Shown here one piece after another: positions 29,035-38,425 of a DNA stretch of 64,000 bases. The position numbers and the translations under genes were made by a program. The notes beneath the pieces are model-generated. The model was not told the DNA's origin and did not search any database. It saw only the letters and a program-made list of their open reading frames with translations. Source of the DNA: Cellvibrionales bacterium UBA4451. GTDB taxonomy: Bacteria > Pseudomonadota > Gammaproteobacteria > Pseudomonadales > Porticoccaceae. Positions within the stretch are counted from its first letter, which is position 1. Each line of letters opens with the position of its first letter. The stretch covers positions 62,001 through 126,000 of the forward strand of contig DGPB01000016.1 in assembly GCA_002390285.1 (NCBI GenBank). Direction: 5' to 3'.

Positions 29035-30591
29035 TTACTCGGGAACCTGCACTGACACGACCTTTGCTCGATATCTTGAGGCTTCAGCCGCTTCCTTAAA
29101 GGGCCCTATACGAGTTTTGATGGTAGCTTTCTGTCCCGGTGCCAGCTCTTGTGGGCCGTTGAGACTAGAGCTGCTTTCTACCATATAAGCATTGGCCATT
29201 TCGGCGAGCTGTAACTTCACGGAGGTTACCGTCACAGGGCTGTTGTTTTGAACCACGATTCTCAAATAGCCGTCATCACCTACATAGGTTTTGCTAACGA
29301 TATATTTATGGGGTGATGTGGCTAATTCCAAAACGGCTAGGCGACCCTGGGCTTTTTTAGCCAGCTCATCGTTACCTTGAGCCGCAGTTTGGAAATAGCG
29401 AGTCGCCGTTTGTTTATCACCACTTTCCAGCGCTATTTCTCCGAGGTAGTAGCTAGCTGGAGGAGTGGGAAGTAATTTATAGCTTTTTTGCAGATCTGCT
29501 TTCGCGCCAGCTTTATTGTTTAGGTCAAAGCGAACCAGCCCGCGATACAGGTAAGTGCTAAACAAATCCGGATTTTTCTGAATAGCCGTAGTGAATGCCT
29601 TTTCTGCATTCGTGGCGTTTTTCTTCATCTCCCAGGTGTGGCCACGCAATTCCCAAAAAGAGCTTTCGTTGGGCTGAATTTTGATAGCTTTGTCGAGCTG
29701 TGCCAGTGCGGTCGCTGTATCTTTGGCATTCAGTGCTTTGATGGCCGCGGCTTCAGCATCATAGGCCGGCTTATCACGTATCAAATGGGCTATTTTTTGT
29801 TGGTAGCGATTTCGGTTAGTGACGCCCTTTGGCAAGCTGGCTGCTTTTAGGCGGTTAGCGTCCACACGCTCTTGGGATGGTGGGTGGCTAGCAAACATGC
29901 CACTGATAAAATCTTGCTGGCGGCCTTCGCTTAGTTTTACAAACGTTTGCTGCACTTTGACGGCGCCATAAGGGTCATAACCGGCCTTCGCGAGATAATC
30001 TATACCGTAATAATCAGCTTCCAGTTCATCATCTCTTCCATATTTAGCCATCCAGGCAGCGGCGCCCATTTGTGCCATTTGCGACCCAGTTTCCCCGAGG
30101 CCATAATTACTGCCAACGGCTCCAAGAGCCGTAGCGCCGATACCAATGAAGGTACTTCGCGTCATTTGTGCGGCACTGTGACGGGCGGCAGCGTGGACAA
30201 TTTCATGGCCCAGTACTGAGGCAAGTTCGGATTCATCCTCTAGGTGAAGCAATAGGCCGCGGTTGACGGCAATTTTGCCGCCCGGCAGCGCCCAGGCGTT
30301 GGGCGTGGAATTATTGAGGACGACGAATTCATAGGGAAGGCCTGGTCGATCACTCACTGCAGCGAGTTTGTTACCCACTTCTCTGATATAAAGTTGCAGG
30401 TCTGGGTCGATATAGTAGCGGCCTCCCTGGGATTGCTGTGAGGGGCCATAATTAGCGGAGCCTAGGGCGACTTCCTGTTCAGCAGATACCAGAGAGAATT
30501 CTGTTTCGCCGGTGACCGGGTTTACCGAGCAGCCAGCGAGAGCGGTGGCCAGTGTGGTAATGACAAGAAAAAGTTTAAAACCCCGGTACAT
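29035..30591 (-). CDS. M48-family metalloprotease lipoprotein with TPR repeats (BepA-like)
   Basis: A predicted periplasmic lipoprotein (518 aa; lipobox LAGC, Cys21). The zinc motif is HEIVHAAARH, with the third ligand Glu in DELEADYYGIDYLAKAGYD. The C-terminal half carries TPR repeats (about residues 280-410: TALAQLDKAIKIQPNESSFW and following), then a beta-rich tail. Architecture resembles BepA/YfgC, which degrades or chaperones outer-membrane assembly intermediates, but the extra C-terminal domain makes it longer than E. coli BepA (487 aa). Confidence 0.92.
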   Translation of the reverse strand: MYRGFKLFLVITTLATALAGCSVNPVTGETEFSLVSAEQEVALGSANYGPSQQSQGGRYYIDPDLQLYIREVGNKLAAVSDRPGLPYEFVVLNNSTPNAWALPGGKIAVNRGLLLHLEDESELASVLGHEIVHAAARHSAAQMTRSTFIGIGATALGAVGSNYGLGETGSQMAQMGAAAWMAKYGRDDELEADYYGIDYLAKAGYDPYGAVKVQQTFVKLSEGRQQDFISGMFASHPPSQERVDANRLKAASLPKGVTNRNRYQQKIAHLIRDKPAYDAEAAAIKALNAKDTATALAQLDKAIKIQPNESSFWELRGHTWEMKKNATNAEKAFTTAIQKNPDLFSTYLYRGLVRFDLNNKAGAKADLQKSYKLLPTPPASYYLGEIALESGDKQTATRYFQTAAQGNDELAKKAQGRLAVLELATSPHKYIVSKTYVGDDGYLRIVVQNNSPVTVTSVKLQLAEMANAYMVESSSSLNGPQELAPGQKATIKTRIGPFKEAAEASRYRAKVVSVQVPE

Positions 30592-30677
30592 AGCAAATCC
30601 CTTCTGGCTGGTTGTGGTGAACGAGTATAATGAACGATATGTTTGTGTAAACGGTTTAACCCCTGATTGGATGACTT

Positions 30678-31454
30678 ATGTTAATCGTAATCTCTCCCGC
30701 GAAAACACTGGATTATGAAACCCCCGCCACTACAGCGAGTAACACCCTGCCGGATTATCTGGATGATTCTGCCGAGTTGATTACACAGTTGAGAACACTG
30801 TCGCCGCCGGAAGTTTCTAATTTGATGGGAATCAGCGCCAAACTGGGTGATCTTAATTTTGGTCGTTTTCTCAGCTGGCAGCCTGCCTTTACCCCAGGCA
30901 ATGCTAAGCAGTCGCTGTTGGCCTTTAAGGGAGACGTATATACCGGATTGGATGCAGGGAGCCTTTCGGAGGAGCAATTACAGTGGACACAGAATCACCT
31001 GCGGATTTTGTCGGGTCTTTATGGGTTATTACGGCCACTGGATTTAATGCAGCCTTATCGCCTCGAAATGGGCACCAAGTTGGCGAACAGCCGCGGTGTA
31101 AATTTGTATGAGTTCTGGGGCGATAAAATTACAGAAGGTTTAAATAAAGAAATCAAAAAGCAGAAGACTGACCTGCTGATTAACTTGGCCTCCAATGAAT
31201 ATTTTAAATCCGTCAAACCGGGCAAGCTAAACGCAGATATTATTACCCCTGTGTTCAAGGACTGGAAAAACGACAAATATAAAATAATTAGCTTCTACGC
31301 TAAAAAAGCGCGGGGTTTAATGAGCCGCTATATCATCGAAAATCAGATTGAAGACCCCGAGCAACTCAAACAGTTTAACGTGGGAGGATATGTCTATCAG
31401 TCGGCCATGTCATCTGCTCGTGAATGGGTGTTTACTCGCGAAGGCGCGGAATAG
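30678..31454 (+). CDS. yaaA: Peroxide stress protein YaaA
   Basis: A cytoplasmic protein (258 aa) that in E. coli lowers free iron and limits DNA damage during peroxide stress. The N-terminus [16 protein letters not shown] and the segments [20 protein letters not shown] and [10 protein letters not shown] are the YaaA/DUF328 signature. It is followed on the same strand, 11 bp on, by a DUF938 methyltransferase. Confidence 0.95.
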   Translation: MLIVISPAKTLDYETPATTASNTLPDYLDDSAELITQLRTLSPPEVSNLMGISAKLGDLNFGRFLSWQPAFTPGNAKQSLLAFKGDVYTGLDAGSLSEEQLQWTQNHLRILSGLYGLLRPLDLMQPYRLEMGTKLANSRGVNLYEFWGDKITEGLNKEIKKQKTDLLINLASNEYFKSVKPGKLNADIITPVFKDWKNDKYKIISFYAKKARGLMSRYIIENQIEDPEQLKQFNVGGYVYQSAMSSAREWVFTREGAE

Positions 31455-31465
31455 CAGGAGCCCAC

Positions 31466-32077
31466 ATGATGATACAAAAACCCTTTTCCCAAGCCTGCGA
31501 GAATAATCAGAAACCCATTCTGGAGGTATTGCTTCGGGTGTTTGCCGATCGTAAGCAGCTTTTGGAAATTGGTAGTGGCACGGGACAGCATGCAGTTTAC
31601 TGTGCGCCCCGGTTACCGCATTTAATATGGCAAACTGCCGACCTTGAGGCTAACCACCCAGGAATCAATGCTTGGTTGGATGACTGCCCCGCAGAAAATC
31701 TCCGTCGCCCTATACCTCTCAATGCAAATCATCCATCCTGGTCTGTGGGTAATGTGGATGCCGTATTCACCGCCAATACTTGTCATATTATGGCGTGGGA
31801 ATCGGTGGTAAATCTATTCGCTGGGCTAGACACAATTCTGGTTCCAGGTGCCATGGTCGCCATCTATGGACCATTTAACTACAACGGTCAGTTTACCAGT
31901 GATAGCAATGCCGGGTTCGACCTGTGGTTAAAGCAACAAGTACTGCATCAAGGTATTCGCGATTTTGAGGCAGTAAACTGTCTTGCAGAAAAAATTGGAT
32001 TAGAACTGGTAGAGGACAACCCAATGCCAGCAAATAACAGGTTACTCGTATGGAAAAAAAATTTAGTCTCGCCTTAA
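31466..32077 (+). CDS. DUF938-family SAM-dependent methyltransferase
   Basis: A predicted methyltransferase (203 aa). The SAM-binding motif LLEIGSGTGQHAVYCA lies near residues 33-48, followed by WQTADLEANHPGINAWL, FTANTCHIMAWE and AIYGPFNYNGQFTSDSNAGF, all typical of DUF938. The substrate is unknown. I start at the tandem ATGs 31466/31469 behind CAGGAG; an upstream GTG-type extension would overlap yaaA and is not conserved. The 3' end overlaps the next gene by 28 bases. Confidence 0.9.
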   Translation: MMIQKPFSQACENNQKPILEVLLRVFADRKQLLEIGSGTGQHAVYCAPRLPHLIWQTADLEANHPGINAWLDDCPAENLRRPIPLNANHPSWSVGNVDAVFTANTCHIMAWESVVNLFAGLDTILVPGAMVAIYGPFNYNGQFTSDSNAGFDLWLKQQVLHQGIRDFEAVNCLAEKIGLELVEDNPMPANNRLLVWKKNLVSP

Positions 32078-32520
32078 AAGTCCCGCCACTGATACAGCTA
32101 TTAGTGGTAGGGCTGGTGATGTGGTTGGTTGCCCGTTTTCTGGATACGGGGGAGACCTACTCCACCTGGCAGGGGTTACTGCTGATATTATTCCTTGCTG
32201 CTGGGTTGGCCATTATCTGTGTGGCAATTATTACTATGTATAAACTGGACACAACCATTGACCCTCGAGACCCAAGCAAAGCTAGCAAATTGGCCACCGT
32301 AGGGATATTTAATTGTTCTCGAAATCCGATTTACTTGGGTTTGTTCGTCATACTTGTCGCGCGGAATATTCATCTTTACAGCCTTTACGCTAGTGTAGGC
32401 TTACCCTTGTTTATCTGGTCGGTGACTAAACTTCAAATTATTCCTGAAGAGCAACAAATGGGTGCAAAGTTTGGTATCGATTATTTTAGTTATTGCGAAA
32501 AAGTCAGGCGCTGGCTTTAA
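32050..32520 (+). CDS. Isoprenylcysteine carboxyl methyltransferase-like membrane protein
   Basis: A membrane protein (156 aa) of the ICMT/PEMT type, predicted to methylate a lipid or lipid-linked group. About four hydrophobic segments are seen. The SAM-site signature is NCSRNPIYLGLFVILVA and the C-terminal EEQQMGAKFGIDYFSYCEKV with RRW. It overlaps the DUF938 gene by 28 bases, so the two are probably co-translated. The substrate is unknown. Confidence 0.87.
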   Translation: MEKKFSLALKVPPLIQLLVVGLVMWLVARFLDTGETYSTWQGLLLILFLAAGLAIICVAIITMYKLDTTIDPRDPSKASKLATVGIFNCSRNPIYLGLFVILVARNIHLYSLYASVGLPLFIWSVTKLQIIPEEQQMGAKFGIDYFSYCEKVRRWL

Positions 32521-32779
32521 ATTGTGTGGGTGATTTGATGTGCTGAGGTCAGCCCATTTCTTCAGTAACTGATTAAACATCACCATTGTTTGGGTTAGCG
32601 GGGCTGATCAGGTGTGAATATATTGCGTTAGGTGTTTATGTTGTTAGTAAAACTTATAGGCTGTCTCTCTTAAAATTGAAAACAAAAGACGGTAGCCCAT
32701 GGCCAGGGTGTGTCATCGGCTGTTCTCCGGTATCTTTATTATGGCACCTTTAATAATGTTAAATATTAGGAAAACATAG
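32521..32779. other. AT-rich intergenic region
   Basis: About 260 bp with no supportable gene, AT-rich, leading into the acetyltransferase-like gene. A GTTAGGT motif occurs near 32625, but I found no partner that would make an integron attC site. Confidence 0.5.
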
Positions 32780-33427
32780 ATGAGCCTTCAAAAACTATAT
32801 CCAGGTTAAGGCATAAGAAGCAAGTTTGATTCTGAGGTCGATATAAAATTCTATGGAATGGACAACCTGTCTGAAATTGCTAGACAAGAACCAGAGTGTT
32901 TGAGAGACATAGGGGAACAGGCATGGATACATTACATGGTGGAGGTCACCAAGATAAAGTCTAAAAAGTTATGTTCGTACTTTGATGAAAGTGATCCCTT
33001 TTTGTTCCGGCAGGTAGAAACGTTAATCAAACAAAAGGTTATTCAAGATATTGTGATTTTTCGTTCCCGTGTTGTTGACCATGCCCTGACAAAAAGCCTT
33101 TGTGGAAAGTTGTTATTAGCGCGTACATACCCTAATAATATACATATAGCAGATGTGGAGTTTAGCAACCCGTATAAGCCGGTTAGAAAAAATGAGCGGC
33201 GCTATTCCTGTCATGAGTTTCGTAGTCTGGGATTATTTTCTACGCTGTTTGATAATGTTTTGAGGCACAGCAAAAAGAATAAAATATCAAAAATCACCCT
33301 GTCAGTTCCATCTTTGGATCAGACAAAATACTTTGAGGAGCATGGCTTTAGTATAGAAAAAACTGAATTTTCAAAACATCAAATTGCTTCTGGAATGAGC
33401 ATACCGATGGAGCGTCAATGCATTTAA
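32780..33427 (+). CDS. Acetyltransferase-like protein, possibly interrupted by an in-frame stop
   Basis: I do not recognise the full protein. The C-terminal third (RSLGLFSTLFDNVLRHSKKN, KISKITLSVPS, YFEEHGF) resembles GNAT motifs A and B. The longest ATG frame starts at 32858 (189 aa) without a usable ribosome binding site. An in-frame ATG at 32780, with TAGGA upstream, reads MSLQKLYPG then TAA, then continues in the same frame (SKFDSEVDIKFYGM...) into the long frame. The gene may have a nonsense mutation at codon 10, or the real start may be 32858. The region is AT-rich and may be imported. Confidence 0.6.
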
Positions 33428-33506
33428 TTCCAGTATGAACCGATGTCATATTTTGAGGCTTTATATTACGTTTCGCTTCATATTTTACTTACCTGAAAAT
33501 TTAATA

Positions 33507-34067
33507 TTAGCGAACAATCGGCGTGACTTTTGAGCCTTCTAGGCTCAAGTTGAACATGAGCCCTTTGTTGGAAAAAATAAATCCAATAATAGGTTGTTGA
33601 ATGGTATGTGTATCAATTTCCCCGCCGGCACCAATCGTCGCAATGGCAACGCTGCCATCAACACCCGCTTCCCAGCCATCGCTGTTTTGAAATTGCTTCA
33701 GCGCTGCATTAGTCATAAACAAAATAATTTGCGATTTCGTCTGGGCGCCCAGTTGGAAACCAATAGAGGCAGCAGCAGTACTGTAATAGCCCACGGTGGA
33801 GCCGCCCACTTTTAGTACGCCTTCACCATATTCACCGCCAATGCCGATACCTGCTTTGTAGACTTTGGGGAAGATCAGCATGCCTTTGGCCTGAGCGGCG
33901 AGCTTGGTCCCGGCAGTTGTTTCTTTGTGAAACTGCTTCAGGGCATCTTCTACATACAGATCTATTTCCACTTTGCTGGCAGCTTGAGCTGATGCAGACA
34001 GCATAATTTGGGCTGCGAGCGCTACTGCAGCAAATTTGAGCAGGTGGGGCCATGTGTGGGCTTTCAT
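33507..34067 (-). CDS. YSC84-related lipid-binding family protein
   Basis: A secreted protein (186 aa) with a Sec signal peptide (cleavage near ASAQA-ASK, residue 30). The body shows the YSC84/SYLF pattern: AKGMLIFPKVYKAGIGIGGE, YGEGVLKVGGSTVGYYSTAA and ASIGFQLGAQTKSQIILFMT. Eukaryotic SYLF proteins bind phosphoinositides; the bacterial periplasmic role is unknown. It stands alone on the minus strand. Confidence 0.9.
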   Translation of the reverse strand: MKAHTWPHLLKFAAVALAAQIMLSASAQAASKVEIDLYVEDALKQFHKETTAGTKLAAQAKGMLIFPKVYKAGIGIGGEYGEGVLKVGGSTVGYYSTAAASIGFQLGAQTKSQIILFMTNAALKQFQNSDGWEAGVDGSVAIATIGAGGEIDTHTIQQPIIGFIFSNKGLMFNLSLEGSKVTPIVR

Positions 34068-34116
34068 GATAGGCGTCCTTTTAGGCAGGTTGTTTGCAGC
34101 GTAGCAGTATAAATTA

Positions 34117-35262
34117 CTACTTATCGGATCGGTATGGCAACTGTTGTTTTGCTTCCAGTATATAGTGCGTTATGTGTTGTTTTTCCTGGGTTAGGAAACG
34201 GCTTATGGCCGCTGAAAACTCCGGGTGTTTGATCCAGTGTAGTGAGCAGGTTTCCACAGGAACAAAACCCCGTTTGATTTTGTGCTCCCCTTGGGCGCCG
34301 GCATCAAAGCGCGAAAGTCCTAGCTCAATGGCGAATTCGACACCCTGGTAGTAGCAGAGTTCAAAGTGCAGGGAGTCACACTCACGAATACACCCCCAAT
34401 AGCGGCCATAGAGGGTCTGGCTGTCGTAAAAAAATAGGGCAGCAGCTATTTTGTTGCCGGCCTCGTCCTGAGCAACGGTCATCATCAGCTGGTCGCACAT
34501 CACTTGACCGAGTTGTTGGAAGAACTCCTGGGTCAGGTAGCCACCGGTACCGTTGCGTTTCAAATAGGTGCGTTGATACATCAAATAGAAGAATTCCCAC
34601 CAGTCCGGGGTAATGTTTTCACTCGTGAGACGCTGAATATGCAGATTCTGCTGGGCCACAGAACGGCGTTCTCTGTGCAGGTTTTTTCTCTTTCTTGAGG
34701 AGAACGTGCCAGTAAAATCGTTAAAATCACCATAGTTGTCATTGATCCAGTGATATTGGACGCCAGTGCGCCGCATCATCTCTACCCCATTCATGGCGGT
34801 GGTGAGCTGTTGGTCGGGAAACAGCAGGTGCCAACTGGACACATCGTGGTGTTCGGCTATTTCCTGAATGGTATTGAGTAAACTCGGAAGTACATCCGAT
34901 GGGCTTATTTCCGATGCCAGTCCTAATCGAGGACCTGTGGCCGGGGTAAAGGGCACAGCGGTTAGTAGCTTGGGGTAATAGGCGATGCCATGGTTTTGGT
35001 AGGCCTCGGCCCAGGACCAGTCAAACACATATTCACCCCATGAGTGATTTTTCAGGTAGAGCGGTAAAGCTGCAACGGGTTTTCCGTCCTGCTCCAGTAA
35101 TAAATGCTTTGGCTCCCAGCCCGTTTCAGCACAGACACTACCGGAGGACTCTAGCAGCGACAAAAAGCGGTGTTGTAGAAACGGATAGTCGTCTGCAAAT
35201 AGCCCGTCCCATTGGGTTGGGGAGCATTCGTCAATGGATTGGAGTATCCGAATTTTTATGAT
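34117..35262 (-). CDS. FemAB-like / DUF482 N-acyltransferase family protein with non-standard start
   Basis: A GNAT/FemAB-like protein of the DUF482 (peptidogalycan biosynthesis/recognition) family. Motifs are GWEPKHLLLEQDGKPVAALP, LYLKNHSWGEYVFDWSWAEA, PFTPATGPRL, FSSRKRKNLHRERR and the end RFDAGAQGEHKIKRGF. The first standard start is TTG at 35163 (MSLLESSGSV), but the family N-terminus continues upstream in the same open frame as RILQSIDECSPTQWDGLF and PFLQHRF. No ATG, GTG or TTG occurs there before an in-frame TAA at 35272-35274. The likely start is ATC 35260-35262 or ATA 35257-35259, behind AAAAAGG. The exact start is uncertain. Confidence 0.85.
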   Translation of the reverse strand: MIKIRILQSIDECSPTQWDGLFADDYPFLQHRFLSLLESSGSVCAETGWEPKHLLLEQDGKPVAALPLYLKNHSWGEYVFDWSWAEAYQNHGIAYYPKLLTAVPFTPATGPRLGLASEISPSDVLPSLLNTIQEIAEHHDVSSWHLLFPDQQLTTAMNGVEMMRRTGVQYHWINDNYGDFNDFTGTFSSRKRKNLHRERRSVAQQNLHIQRLTSENITPDWWEFFYLMYQRTYLKRNGTGGYLTQEFFQQLGQVMCDQLMMTVAQDEAGNKIAAALFFYDSQTLYGRYWGCIRECDSLHFELCYYQGVEFAIELGLSRFDAGAQGEHKIKRGFVPVETCSLHWIKHPEFSAAISRFLTQEKQHITHYILEAKQQLPYRSDK

Positions 35263-35392
35263 GGTGCCTTTTTAAATAGTTTGTCTTGTTTTAGATTGTT
35301 TTTCTTGAAGATGTTTCAGTCTCTTCTCAGTATGGCGTTCTTGTCGAGAGAAGGGAAAGGGGAGTAGGGTACCTATGATCTAACTGCGGTTT

Positions 35393-36688
35393 CTAGGATG
35401 ATTTGAGTATCGGAAAACGACAGCTAAAGCGGCTGCCTTTGCTAAGGGTGCTGCTGATGCTAAGGGTGCCACCGTGATGCATTAGCACATGTTTGACGAT
35501 GGCGAGGCCCAAACCGGTGCCTCCGGTGGAGGATGCGCGGCTTTGATCCACTCGGTAAAAGCGTTCGGTAAGGCGAGAGATATGTTTTGGGTCGATGCCG
35601 TTGCCATCATCAGAGATGTCGATGAAGTTGGCGTTATCGGTAGCGTAACTCTTAATCTGGATGGTGGTTCCGGCAGGGCTATGCTTGATAGCATTGAAAA
35701 CAAGGTTGGAGAAGGCGCTGTAGAGTTCTTTCATTTCGCCATTGAGAACCATGCCTTCGGCACATTCTAGTATTATTGTGTGGCTATCAGCAGCGATTAT
35801 GCGTGCATCGTCTGCTATTTGCTGTAGTAGCGGTGCTATCTGTACCGGTGTGCTGGATGCAGACTCTCGGGTGGATTCCAGTTGAGATAGCATCACCAAG
35901 TCATTGGCCAGCGCACTCATCCGCTCGGTTTGCTGCTGCATTTGATCAAGCGCTTTTTTCCAGTGGCCCGGAAGGTCTGCGGCATCGTCTTGACAGGCGT
36001 CTTGAAGGGTTTCGGTATAGCCGGTCAGGACGGTAAGCGGGGTGCGCAGTTCGTGGGATATATTGGCCACAAAGTCTTGGCGCATTTGTTCCAGATTGCG
36101 CAGCCGGGTGATGTCTTGCACTACCACAATCACATCGCCATCACCGAATTCGGCCGCAGTAAATAATAGCGTTTTAGTCGGATCTTCCGGGGAGGCGAGT
36201 TCCAGCGCCGGGCCCAGTGTCTTGCTTTGAATAAAGGCGACAAACCGGGGGTCGCGAACCAGATTGATAATGGACTGTTCGCGGTCACTTTTTTTCAGAC
36301 CCAATAGTTTCTCTGCGGCGGGGTTCCACCACTCGAGTACTCGGTCAGCTGATAGTGTGAGAATGCCATCTGTCAGAGCAGAGGTAATGTTGCGGACCCG
36401 TGCCGATAGGTTTTTACGGCTTTGCTTGGCACGTTCGTTACGCTTTTGCATGCGATAGAGGGAATCACCCATATCGCCCCATACGCCACTGGCCTCGGGA
36501 GGTAGTCCGGTGCAGCCCTGATCAAGCCAGTCATATAGTTTTGAGATGTGGGAGAAGGTCCATAGCATGTACAGGCCGCCACCCACCAGCAGGGTGAGTA
36601 GCAGGTAGCCATTTAGAAACCCGAAAATGAGCAGAAATAAAGTGAGCAGAACGATCTGCTGTATTTCTGCTTGAAGCCCTCGATGCAA
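35393..36688 (-). CDS. phoR: Phosphate regulon sensor histidine kinase PhoR
   Basis: A membrane histidine kinase (431 aa) that phosphorylates PhoB when phosphate is low. Two N-terminal membrane helices (about residues 10-46) have almost no periplasmic loop. A PAS domain follows (about 97-195), then the dimerisation box with His212 in NISHELRTPLTV, and the ATP-binding domain with NLVFNAIKHSP, DDGNGIDPKH and GGTGLGLAIVKHV. It begins 11 bp after phoB. The short loop fits sensing through Pst and PhoU and not direct binding of phosphate. Confidence 0.96.
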   Translation of the reverse strand: MHRGLQAEIQQIVLLTLFLLIFGFLNGYLLLTLLVGGGLYMLWTFSHISKLYDWLDQGCTGLPPEASGVWGDMGDSLYRMQKRNERAKQSRKNLSARVRNITSALTDGILTLSADRVLEWWNPAAEKLLGLKKSDREQSIINLVRDPRFVAFIQSKTLGPALELASPEDPTKTLLFTAAEFGDGDVIVVVQDITRLRNLEQMRQDFVANISHELRTPLTVLTGYTETLQDACQDDAADLPGHWKKALDQMQQQTERMSALANDLVMLSQLESTRESASSTPVQIAPLLQQIADDARIIAADSHTIILECAEGMVLNGEMKELYSAFSNLVFNAIKHSPAGTTIQIKSYATDNANFIDISDDGNGIDPKHISRLTERFYRVDQSRASSTGGTGLGLAIVKHVLMHHGGTLSISSTLSKGSRFSCRFPILKSS

Positions 36689-36699
36689 GTGGCTGATTC

Positions 36700-37401
36700 C
36701 TATTCTTCAACGACCTTAGTGGAGAAGCGGTAACCCGCGCCCCGGACAGTCTGAATGAAGCGGTCGTGGCCTTCAAGTGATATTGCTTTGCGCAGACGAC
36801 GGATGTGTACATCCACCGTACGCTCATCCATGTAAACGTTGCCACCCCAGACGTGATCGAGGATTTGGCCGCGGGAATAAACACGTTCTTGGTGGGTGAG
36901 AAAAAAGCTCAGGAGCCGAAATTCGGTGGGACCCATCGTGACGGGCTGATCGGCAATGGTGACTCGGTGGCTGATCGGGTCAAATCGTAACTGACCAACT
37001 TCAATAGGTTCTTGGGGCAGCTCAGATTCGGCGCGTCGTAATACGGCATTAATACGGGCAATAAGTGCTCTGGGTGAAAATGGCTTGGTAATAAAGTCGT
37101 CTGCGCCCACTTCAAGCCCTTGAATCATATTGTCTTCGGCAGCTTTGGCCGTCAGCATGATCACGGGAATGGTGTTGGTCAGCTCATCCCGTTGAAGCCT
37201 GCGGATCAGTTCTATACCACTGGTTCCAGGCATCATCCAGTCCAGCAAGACCAGATCGGGTTGTTCATCGATGATCATGGCGTGTGCTTGTTGGGCATTC
37301 TCCGCTTGAAGGCAATCAAAGCCAGCTGCATCAAGCGCTGTGTTGATCATATCGCGGATGGCCGGTTCATCATCGACGACTAGAATGGTTTTTTTGCTCA
37401 T
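36700..37401 (-). CDS. phoB: Phosphate regulon response regulator PhoB
   Basis: An OmpR/PhoB-family activator (233 aa). The receiver has acidic D10-D11, the phosphorylated Asp54 (LVLLDWMMPG), Thr in MLTAKA and Lys in ITKPFSPRAL. The C-terminal winged helix shows MGPTEFRLLSFFLTHQERVY and DERTVDVHIRRLRKAI. It is followed by phoR in the same operon. A Pho box-like site upstream suggests autoregulation. Its likely targets in this window are pstSCAB-phoU and DUF47-pit. Confidence 0.97.
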   Translation of the reverse strand: MSKKTILVVDDEPAIRDMINTALDAAGFDCLQAENAQQAHAMIIDEQPDLVLLDWMMPGTSGIELIRRLQRDELTNTIPVIMLTAKAAEDNMIQGLEVGADDFITKPFSPRALIARINAVLRRAESELPQEPIEVGQLRFDPISHRVTIADQPVTMGPTEFRLLSFFLTHQERVYSRGQILDHVWGGNVYMDERTVDVHIRRLRKAISLEGHDRFIQTVRGAGYRFSTKVVEE

Positions 37402-37480
37402 GATTTTGTTATTTTCTCATGGTCCTGTTAATCGTTCTATTAACAGTGATGCCTAAAATTGCTACCTGACAAGCCTATTA

Positions 37481-37509
37481 CATGACGTAATTGTGTCAAA
37501 CAGATGACA
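37481..37509 (-). promoter_or_regulatory. Candidate Pho box upstream of phoB
   Basis: On the minus strand three 7-mers lie at 11-bp spacing: TGTCATC, TGACACA and CGTCATG. They match the Pho repeat loosely but keep the exact helical phase. The site is about 80 bp before the phoB start. Confidence 0.62.
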
Positions 37510-37531
37510 AAACCGGACATGGGTGGGTTTC

Positions 37532-38404
37532 CTAGTCGGTAGCAAGTTGGTAGTCGAGGGCCAAGCCTATGAAGATAACCGCGCCCACATGATGATTGTT
37601 CAGAAAGGCCTTAAAGCATTTATCCGGTTCGCGGTGACGAATCAAAAATTGTTGGTAAAGGAACAGGGTGCCCGCCGCTAGCAGTGAAAGGAAAAACCAT
37701 AGCCCTCGACCAAAGTTTGTTCCTGTCATGGCAAGTGCCACCAATACCAGCACTTGTAATGTGGCGGTGATCGGAATATCCATATCCCCAAATAAAATGG
37801 CCGTGGATTTAACCCCAATTTTTAAATCGTCTTCACGGTCAACCATGGCGTAAAACGTATCGTAGGCCACGGTCCACAGTATAACGGCCGCATAGAGCGC
37901 CCATAGTTCAGTAGGCAACTGATTAGTTTGGGCAGAAAATGCCATGGGGATACTCCAGGCAAAGGCAGCACCGAGTACTAACTGAGGCAGATGTGTAAAG
38001 CGCTTCATAAAGGGGTAGCAGGCCGCCAGTGCCACACCCACAAATGCTAGCTTGATAGTCAGAGGGTTAGTGAGTAGCACCAAGCCAAATGCGGCAAGAC
38101 ATAACAGCAGAAAAACAAATAACGCTTCTTTGGCCCTGACTGCGCCGCGGGGAAGTGGACGGCTCTGGGTGCGCGTTACATGACCGTCTACTCGGCGGTC
38201 AGCAACATCATTAATCACGCAGCCCGCGGCGCGCATCAAAATAACGCCGGGTATAAAGATCAGTAGGTTTTTAATATCGGGAACACCACCGGCGGCAAAC
38301 CACAATGCCCACAGTGTTGGCCACAGCAACAGCAGAGTGCCGATAGGCTTGTCAAAGCGCATTAATCGGAGAAAATCAGGCAGGCGTTCTTTGAAATGAC
38401 TCAT
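37532..38404 (-). CDS. ubiA: 4-hydroxybenzoate octaprenyltransferase
   Basis: A membrane prenyltransferase (290 aa) that attaches the polyprenyl tail to 4-hydroxybenzoate in ubiquinone synthesis. The first Asp-rich motif appears as [20 protein letters not shown] and the second as [20 protein letters not shown]. Several membrane helices fit the family. It lies 21 bp after ubiC, which supplies its substrate. Confidence 0.96.
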   Translation of the reverse strand: MSHFKERLPDFLRLMRFDKPIGTLLLLWPTLWALWFAAGGVPDIKNLLIFIPGVILMRAAGCVINDVADRRVDGHVTRTQSRPLPRGAVRAKEALFVFLLLCLAAFGLVLLTNPLTIKLAFVGVALAACYPFMKRFTHLPQLVLGAAFAWSIPMAFSAQTNQLPTELWALYAAVILWTVAYDTFYAMVDREDDLKIGVKSTAILFGDMDIPITATLQVLVLVALAMTGTNFGRGLWFFLSLLAAGTLFLYQQFLIRHREPDKCFKAFLNNHHVGAVIFIGLALDYQLATD

Positions 38405-38425
38405 ACAAGTGTCAGCAATAAGGGG

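Noticed and set aside
32514..32640. Integron attC-like site near GTTAGGT
   Set aside because: No complementary RYYYAAC partner with inner L sites was found upstream, and no integrase is present.
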